From Micromonospora nigra (GTDB taxonomy: Bacteria; Actinomycetota; Actinomycetes; Mycobacteriales; Micromonosporaceae), in assembly GCF_900091585.1 (NCBI RefSeq), contig NZ_FMHT01000003.1:3091501-3155500 (forward strand): a stretch of 64,000 bases of DNA. Direction: 5' to 3'. Below, piece after piece: positions 58,329 to 64,000 of the stretch. The notes below the pieces were generated by a model. That model was not told where the DNA came from, made no database searches, and saw only the letters and a list, made by a program, of their open reading frames with translations. Within the stretch, counting starts at the first letter, position 1. Each line of letters begins with the position of its first letter. The position numbers were made by a program, and so were the translations under genes.

Positions 58329-58970
58329 GTGAGCGGTTTCGTCGGCGCGGCACTCAGCTTCCCCACCGTCCTGTTCGGCTTCCTCCTGGTGGTCGTCGTC
58401 GGCTACTGGCTGTTCGTGCTGACCGGTGTCCTGGATCTCGGCGACGACCTCGACGTCGACGGCGTGTCCGGCAACCTGCTCGCCGGGCTCGGACTCGGCG
58501 GTGTGCCCGCGGCGGTCGCGTTCTCGCTGCTCGTCGCGGTGGCCTGGTTCGTCAGCCTGGCCGGCGGCGCACTGCTCGACGAGCTGGGGCTGGGGCCGGC
58601 CGCCCGGATAGTCGGGTCGGTCGGGCTGCTGGTGGCCGCCGCGCTCGCGGCGTGGGTGGTGACCCGGCTGGTCGCGATTCCGCTGGGTCGCCTGTTCCCG
58701 GACGGCTCGGAGGCCAGCCGGCACGGATTCGTGGGCCGGCTCTGCGTGGTCCGCACCGGCACGGTGACCGCCGACTTCGGCCAGGCCGAGGTGACCGCCG
58801 ACGACGGCTCGTCGGCGGTCGTGCAGGTGCGCCAGCCGGGCGACGAGCGGATGCCCGCCGGCAGTTCCGCACTGATCTACGACTACGACGCCCAGGGCGA
58901 GTTCTTCTGGGTCATGCCCGCCGACCCCGCCCTCGATCCGCTCCGAAAACGGTCCGATCCCGGCCGGTAG
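58329..58970 (+). CDS. YqiJ/NfeD-like membrane protein with OB-fold
   Basis: A 213-residue protein from GTG at 58329 (GGGGGAGG box). Three membrane segments (FPTVLFGFLLVVVVGYWLFVL, VPAAVAFSLLVAVAWFVSLAG, IVGSVGLLVAAALAAWVVTRL) lead to a C-terminal OB-fold-like domain (GFVGRLCVVRTGTVTADFGQAEV, SSALIYDYDAQGEFFWV). This fits YqiJ, a partner of the flotillin YqiK. A TTGACA box at 58263 could be -35. First gene of the flotillin cassette. Confidence 0.8.
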   Translation: MSGFVGAALSFPTVLFGFLLVVVVGYWLFVLTGVLDLGDDLDVDGVSGNLLAGLGLGGVPAAVAFSLLVAVAWFVSLAGGALLDELGLGPAARIVGSVGLLVAAALAAWVVTRLVAIPLGRLFPDGSEASRHGFVGRLCVVRTGTVTADFGQAEVTADDGSSAVVQVRQPGDERMPAGSSALIYDYDAQGEFFWVMPADPALDPLRKRSDPGR

Positions 58971-59164
58971 GGCCGCTCCTCCCCCCGTTCCGTACCTGTG
59001 AGGCCGCTCCCGGCCCCCGCCCCCGTAGCCGCGTGGACGCCACCGGCGGCCCACCTCGACACCCGGCTCGGTCGGCCGTTCCTGCCGCCGGCCAGCTTCC
59101 CGCTGCCCCGAACTCTCGAGAGGAGGAGCGCGAGCGCCCCGAGCGGCGACCCGCGCGCCCCACC

Positions 59165-61186
59165 ATGGATGTCGTCACCACCGGAATCGGCGTACTGCTC
59201 GCCGTCGTCCTCCTCGTACTGCTCGGCGTGGTGTTCCTGGTCAGCCGCCTGTTCCGCAAGGTCGAACAGGGCAAGGCGCTGATCATCTCCAAGGTGCGTC
59301 GGGTGGACGTCACCTTCACCGGCGCGGTCGTGCTGCCCGTGCTGCACAAGGCCGAGACCATGGACATCTCGGTGAAGACGATCGACATCGAGCGGACCGG
59401 CAACGAGGGTCTGATCTGCCGGGACAACATCCGGGCGGACATCCGGATCACCTTCTTCGTGCGGGTCAACAAGACCACCGAGGACGTCATCAAGGTCGCG
59501 CAGGCGATCGGCACGGCGCGGGCCAGCGATCGGGAGACGTTGCAGGAACTGTTCAACGCGAAGTTCTCCGAGGCGCTGAAGACGGTCGGCAAGCAACTCG
59601 ACTTCGTGGACCTCTACACCAAGCGGGACGAGTTCCGCGACCAGATCATCCGGGTGATCGGCACCGACCTCAACGGCTACAGCCTGGAGGACGCGGCGAT
59701 CGACTTCCTGGAGCAGACGCCGATGTCGCAGCTGGACGCGGCGAACATCCTCGACGCCCAGGGCATCCGGAAGATCACCGAGCTGACCGCGATCGAGCAC
59801 GTGCGGACCAACGAGTTCCGGCGCGGCGAGGAGAAGGAGATCACCCGGCAGAACGTCGACGCCCGGGAGGCCATCCTGGAGCTGGAGCGCCGGCAGGCGG
59901 ACGCGGAGGCCAAGCAGCGCCGCGAGATCGAGACCGTGCGGGCCCGCGAGGAGGCGGAGATCACCCGGGTACGCGCCGAGGAGCGGCTGCGCGCCGAGGC
60001 GGCGAACATCCGCACCGACGAGCAGCTCGGCGTGCAGCACGAGAACCGGGCCCGGGAGATCGCGGTCGCCGAGAAGAACCGCGAGCGGGTCATCGCCATC
60101 GAGACCGAGCGGATCGAGAAGGACCGTCTGCTGGAGGTCATCGGCCGGGAGCGGGAGACCGAGCTCAGCACGATCGCCAAGGACAAGGAGGTCGAGGCGG
60201 AGAAGCGGGCCATCGCCGAGGTGGTCCGGGAGCGGATCGCGGTGGAGAAGACCGTGGCCGAGCAGGAGGAGAACATCAAGCGTCTCCGGGTCGTCGAGGA
60301 GGCGGAGCGGACCCGCCAGGCCGTGGTGATCCAGGCCGAGGCCGAAGCGCAGGAAAGCCTTGTCAAGGGCATCAAGGCCGCCGAGGCGGCCGAGGCGGCG
60401 GCGAAGTTCAAGGCCCGCGAGGAACTGGTGCTGGCCGAGGCCCGGCAGCAGGCCGCCGAGTTGGACACCCGGGCGAAGATCCGGCTGGCCGAGGGGGTTC
60501 AGGCGGAGACGGCTGCCGCCGGCCTGGCCGACGTGCAGGTCCGCGAGCGCAGCGCCGAGGCGATCGAGAAGGTGGGACGCGCGGAGGTCACCGTCGAGCG
60601 GGAGAAGGCGCTGCTGGTGGCCGAGGCCGTCCGCGAGAAGCTGAAGGGCGAGGCGGAGGGCCTCACCGAGAAGGCCGCCGCGATGGCCGCGCTGGACGAC
60701 GCGACGCGGGAGCACGAGGAGTACCGTCTGCGGCTGGAACTGGAGAAGGACGTGCGGCTCGCCGGCCTGGACACCCAGCGGCAGGTCGCCGAGGCGCAGG
60801 CGAAGCTGGTCGGCACCGGCCTTGAGAAGGCCAACATCGACATCGTCGGCGGCGACAGCGTCTTCTTCGACCGGCTGCTCAGCTCGATCTCGTTCGGCAA
60901 GAGCATCGACGGGTTCGTGGCCCACTCCGACGTGGCGAAGAACCTGGCGCGGCCCTGGCTGGACGGCTCCGCCAGCTTCACCGACGACCTCGCCCGGATG
61001 GTCGGTGCGCTGGACAGCGCCGACGTGCAGAACCTGACCCTGTCGGCGTTCCTGGCCCAGCAGATGCGTTCCGGCGGCGCCGACCGGGGCAGGCTCCAGG
61101 AGTTGCTGGACGCCGCGAAGCGTCTGGGTGTGGCGGAGACCCCGGTCGCCGCCCTGACCGGCGTCCGGCAGCGTGCCGGTGAGTGA
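59165..61186 (+). CDS. Flotillin-family SPFH protein (YqiK type)
   Basis: A 673-residue protein. One N-terminal membrane helix (VLLAVVLLVLLGVVFLVSRLF) is followed by an SPFH/band 7 domain (about 35-190; FTGAVVLPVLHKAETMDISV), then a long Glu/Ala/Arg-rich coiled coil (about 230-560, EAEITRVRAEERLRAEAANI), then a C-terminal globular region (GGDSVFFDRLLSSISFGKSI). Flotillins organise membrane domains. ATG at 59165. Its end overlaps the following ATPase gene by 14 bases, so the two are probably coupled. Confidence 0.92.
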   Translation: MDVVTTGIGVLLAVVLLVLLGVVFLVSRLFRKVEQGKALIISKVRRVDVTFTGAVVLPVLHKAETMDISVKTIDIERTGNEGLICRDNIRADIRITFFVRVNKTTEDVIKVAQAIGTARASDRETLQELFNAKFSEALKTVGKQLDFVDLYTKRDEFRDQIIRVIGTDLNGYSLEDAAIDFLEQTPMSQLDAANILDAQGIRKITELTAIEHVRTNEFRRGEEKEITRQNVDAREAILELERRQADAEAKQRREIETVRAREEAEITRVRAEERLRAEAANIRTDEQLGVQHENRAREIAVAEKNRERVIAIETERIEKDRLLEVIGRERETELSTIAKDKEVEAEKRAIAEVVRERIAVEKTVAEQEENIKRLRVVEEAERTRQAVVIQAEAEAQESLVKGIKAAEAAEAAAKFKAREELVLAEARQQAAELDTRAKIRLAEGVQAETAAAGLADVQVRERSAEAIEKVGRAEVTVEREKALLVAEAVREKLKGEAEGLTEKAAAMAALDDATREHEEYRLRLELEKDVRLAGLDTQRQVAEAQAKLVGTGLEKANIDIVGGDSVFFDRLLSSISFGKSIDGFVAHSDVAKNLARPWLDGSASFTDDLARMVGALDSADVQNLTLSAFLAQQMRSGGADRGRLQELLDAAKRLGVAETPVAALTGVRQRAGE

Positions 61187-62951
61187 GTTGGCGACCGGCC
61201 CCGCCACGGGCGGCGCGACCGGCCCTGCGGGGGCGGTACCGTCCGCGGAACCGGCAGCGGCGGCAGGGGGGATGGACGCGGGCAGCTACGAGGTGCTGCG
61301 GGGCCGGCTCGCCGCGCAGGCCGCCGAGCTGGCCCGCCGCGCGGAGGCGCTCAACGCCCGCCGGTTGGAGGTGTTCGGCAGCACCGAGCTGCGTCTGCTC
61401 AGCACCGAGCGGATCCGTACGGAACACAACTGCGTCCCCCGGGACGTCGTCTCCGTCGGCGGGCTGATTCTGTTCGGCTACAACGTCTTCATCGGGCTCA
61501 AGCCGGAGACGACCATCGACGACGTCTTCTCGCTGCACCGGTTCACCCGGCAGCGCGCCGGTCACGGGAGCGCCGGCCACGGGGACGGCGATCACGGGGA
61601 CGGCGGCCACCAGCACGGCGGCCACCAGCACGGCGGCGTCAGCGGTGACGTGTTCCGGTTCGACGCCGCCGGCCACGACGAGCTGCCCGGCCTGCTACGC
61701 GACCCGCAGTTCGTCCGCGACTTCGCCGAGCTGTACCGCTACTACCGGCAGACCCGGCTGCTGCAACTGCGCCGGGTCGACGGCCGGCTGCTGGCGGTGT
61801 TCCAGACCGGGCCGCGCACCGGGGACATCCGGGTGCTGCGGTGGCGGGTCGGGGTCGACGGCATGCCCGAGTACCTGGACAGCCGGGGCGAACGGGACCA
61901 CGTCTTCCCGCCGACGCACGACTTCGAGTGGACGGAGACCACCCGCGAGGACCACGTCCCCGGTCGACACCCGCACATCTCCGTCGCCGGCGAGGTGTTC
62001 GTGGAGACGGTCGGCGGCTCGCTGACCGTCAAGGTGGAGAACAACACCGAGTCCGGGGAGGGCATCTACAGCGAGCCGGTCGACGAGCCGTTGCAGAGCC
62101 TCGCCGACGCCGACGTGCACTGGGCCCGCGTCGGCCCGCTGATCCTGATCCGGCTGCGGCCGTACAAGGAGGAGGCCTGGCGGCACCTCGTCTTCAACGC
62201 GCTCACCCGGGAGGTCGTACGGCTCGACGGGATCGGGGCGGCCTGCCAGCGGCTCCCCGACGACCACGGCATCATCTTCCCCGGCGGCTACCACCTGGCC
62301 ACCGGCGTCACCCGCACCTTCGACACCGAGGTCGCCGACCTGGAGTTCGAGCGGGTGGTCCGGTCGCCGAACGGGGAGGACGTGCTGTACGTCTTCCACG
62401 CCCGCGCCGAGGGTCGGTCGTTGCTGCTGCCGTACAACGCGATCCGCAAGGAGGTGGCCGCGCCGATCCCGTGCCACGGCTTCTCCCTGTTCGACGACGG
62501 CACACTCGTCGTGTTCCGGGCGACGTCGGAGGAGCCCACCCGGGTCCACCCGATGCAGATCTGGCGTACGCCGTTCGTGTCCGACGCGTACGCGGCGGCG
62601 CAGCCGGCCGGCACCGGCCCGCTGGAGCGGGTGGGCAACGCCGACCTGGTACGCGGCATCTCGGACTGTCTCTCGGTCGTCCGCACGGTCGACGGCACCA
62701 CGCCGACGACCGGCGTCTACGAGGCGTTGATCGCCGCCTGTGCCCGCATCGGCGACCACCACCACTGGCTGGGCGAGGCGGAACTGGGTGACCTGCTGGC
62801 ACCGGTGTCGGAGCTGCGCCGCACGGCCACCGCCGTGCTCGACGAGTACGAGAAGGTGCGCACCCTCACCGAGCAGGCGCGAGCCGCGGTCGACGAGAGC
62901 GACGAGCGGATCGCGTCCCTGGCCCGCCGGGCCCGGGGGAGGCGCCGCTGA
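61173..62951 (+). CDS. Giant coiled-coil DNA-repair-ATPase-like protein (DUF3686 type), first segment before frameshift
   Basis: The 592-residue segment opens with a short leader, then MDAGSYEVLRGRLAAQAAEL and RIRTEHNCVPRDVVSVGG, the N-terminal signature of very large (about 1600 residue) 'DNA repair ATPase' proteins with DUF3686 coiled coil. A His/Gly-rich insert is seen at about 130-155 (HGDGGHQHGGHQHGG). The frame stops at 62951 after a run of five G at 62935-62939. Adding one G continues smoothly into the next segment. The ATPase module would lie beyond the window. GTG at 61173 overlaps flotillin. Confidence 0.82.
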   Translation: MPVSELATGPATGGATGPAGAVPSAEPAAAAGGMDAGSYEVLRGRLAAQAAELARRAEALNARRLEVFGSTELRLLSTERIRTEHNCVPRDVVSVGGLILFGYNVFIGLKPETTIDDVFSLHRFTRQRAGHGSAGHGDGDHGDGGHQHGGHQHGGVSGDVFRFDAAGHDELPGLLRDPQFVRDFAELYRYYRQTRLLQLRRVDGRLLAVFQTGPRTGDIRVLRWRVGVDGMPEYLDSRGERDHVFPPTHDFEWTETTREDHVPGRHPHISVAGEVFVETVGGSLTVKVENNTESGEGIYSEPVDEPLQSLADADVHWARVGPLILIRLRPYKEEAWRHLVFNALTREVVRLDGIGAACQRLPDDHGIIFPGGYHLATGVTRTFDTEVADLEFERVVRSPNGEDVLYVFHARAEGRSLLLPYNAIRKEVAAPIPCHGFSLFDDGTLVVFRATSEEPTRVHPMQIWRTPFVSDAYAAAQPAGTGPLERVGNADLVRGISDCLSVVRTVDGTTPTTGVYEALIAACARIGDHHHWLGEAELGDLLAPVSELRRTATAVLDEYEKVRTLTEQARAAVDESDERIASLARRARGRRR

Positions 62952-64000
62952 GCGCCGACGACTGGGTGGCGCAGCTCGCCGGGCTGCGTCAGGCGCGCGG
63001 CCACCTGGAGACCCTGCGGGAGCTGCGGTACGTCGACCACGGCCGGATCGACGAGCTGGCCGCGAAGCTGGACGGGGAGCTGGCGGCGGCGGGCCGGCGG
63101 GCGGTGGGGTTCCTGGGCCGCGACGACGCGTTCGACGGCTACCGGCAGCAGGTGGACCGGCTCGCCGAGCAGGCCGCCGCGATCGGCACGGTGGCCGAGG
63201 CGGCCCCCGTCCGCGATGAGCTGGCCGGCCGGGCGGAGGGCCTGCAGACCATCACCGACGTGGTGGGCGGGTTGGACATCGCCGACGCGACGGTACGCAC
63301 GGGCATCCTGGGCCGGGTCGGCGAGGTGCTCGGCGCGGTCAACCGGGCGCGGGCCGTGCTGGACAACCGTCGCCGGGAGCTGTTCGCGGCGGAGGGACGG
63401 GCCGGCTTCGCCGCCGAGTTCGCCCTGCTGGGCCAGGCGGTGACGGGGGCGCTGGCGGCGGCGGACACCGCCGAGCGCTGCGACGAACAGCTCGGCCGGC
63501 TGCTGCTGCGGGTGGAGGACCTGGAATCCCGGTTCGGGGAGTTCGACGACTTCCTCGCCGAGCTGAGCACCCGGCGTACCGACATCTACGAGGCGTTCTC
63601 GTCGCGCAAGCAGGCGCTGCTGGACGAGCGGGCCCGCCGGGCCGACCGGCTGGTGTCGTCGGCCGAGCGGATCCTGGCCAGCGTGCAGCGACGGGCCGGC
63701 ACCCTCGGCTCCCTCGACGAGATCAACACATACTTCGCGGCCGATCCGATGGTGGGCCGGCTCCGGTCGGTCGTCGCGGAGCTGCGTACCCTCGGCGACC
63801 CGGTGCGGGCCGAGGAACTGGACGGCCGGGTCCGCGCCGCCCGCCAGGAGGCCGGGCGCGGCCTGCGCGACCGCCTCGACCTGTACGCCGACGGCGGCGA
63901 GACGATCCGGTTGGGCCGGCACCGGTTCGCCGTCAACACCCAGCCGCTGGACGTGACGGTGGTGCCGCACGACGGGCTGCTGTCGTTCGCGGTGACCGGC
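62948..64000 (+). CDS. Continuation of the giant ATPase in a shifted frame, cut by the window edge
   Basis: An open frame of 351 codons runs from the CTG at 62948 to the window end without a stop. It reads LSADDWVAQLAGLRQARGH, then a helical coiled coil (ELRYVDHGRIDELAAKLDGE, FDDFLAELSTRRTDIYEAF, LDERARRADRLVSSAERILA) and the start of a globular part (HRFAVNTQPLDVTVVPHDG). It has no start codon or ribosome box of its own in a sensible place and continues the preceding protein family. It is best read as the same gene after a one-base undercall. Confidence 0.8.
   Translation, partial: MSADDWVAQLAGLRQARGHLETLRELRYVDHGRIDELAAKLDGELAAAGRRAVGFLGRDDAFDGYRQQVDRLAEQAAAIGTVAEAAPVRDELAGRAEGLQTITDVVGGLDIADATVRTGILGRVGEVLGAVNRARAVLDNRRRELFAAEGRAGFAAEFALLGQAVTGALAAADTAERCDEQLGRLLLRVEDLESRFGEFDDFLAELSTRRTDIYEAFSSRKQALLDERARRADRLVSSAERILASVQRRAGTLGSLDEINTYFAADPMVGRLRSVVAELRTLGDPVRAEELDGRVRAARQEAGRGLRDRLDLYADGGETIRLGRHRFAVNTQPLDVTVVPHDGLLSFAVTG

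Overview
The window looks like chromosome of a filamentous, high-GC actinobacterium, most likely Micromonosporaceae (Micromonospora or a close relative). The signs are very high GC with strong third-position GC bias, frequent GTG starts, an HspR/HAIR heat-shock regulon, class II aldolase beside a DUF3151 gene, an ATP-dependent 5-oxoprolinase operon, and many Pro/Ala-rich actinobacterial envelope proteins. The assignment rests on protein character only; no rRNA is present. I see no tRNA, rRNA, insertion sequence, prophage or CRISPR array. Coding density is high, and several convergent pairs are separated by strong GC hairpins.

Layout. 1-8.5 kb: a truncated phosphoribosyltransferase, a membrane SpoIIE-type phosphatase, a long-form acyl-CoA dehydrogenase, two DUF6458 paralogues flanking a SixA phosphatase, a hemolysin III protein and pxpB-pxpC-pxpA. 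8.5-20.3 kb: a thioredoxin/NHL protein broken by a one-base frameshift, a very long Trp/Gln/Pro repeat protein with an LppU-like end, a 2-oxo-acid dehydrogenase operon (E1alpha, E1beta, E2), a Ser/Pro-rich secreted protein and a conserved hypothetical. 20.5-34.4 kb: two overlapping dynamin-like GTPases, divergent from dnaK-grpE-dnaJ-hspR; then a KhtTU-like cation/proton antiporter pair and clpB. dnaK and clpB each carry a good HAIR operator, so the repressor and two of its targets lie within 10 kb.

34.5-44.3 kb: a tightly packed run of envelope genes (DUF4178, DUF2617, DUF4247, DUF350, an unknown membrane protein and a membrane-fused spermidine-synthase-like enzyme), two more small membrane proteins, an SDR, pyrE, an orphan ArsR and the undecaprenyl-phosphate flippase family DUF368/PopT. 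44.3-58.1 kb: the Pnkp-Hen1 RNA repair cassette, class II aldolase, a LOG protein, DUF3151, a proline-rich MinD/EspI-like ATPase, a degenerate diacylglycerol-kinase-like protein with an N-terminal Cys cluster, purA and purD. 58.3-64.0 kb: an OB-fold YqiJ-like protein, a flotillin (YqiK type) and the first part of a giant coiled-coil ATPase, again split by a one-base frameshift.

The least-described systems are the DUF4178-to-spermidine-synthase operon and the YqiJ-flotillin-giant-ATPase cassette. Both appear to be membrane-surface machines without a settled function. The two clear frameshifts are each repaired by adding one G to a run of five G, which points to homopolymer undercalling in the assembly rather than real gene loss.
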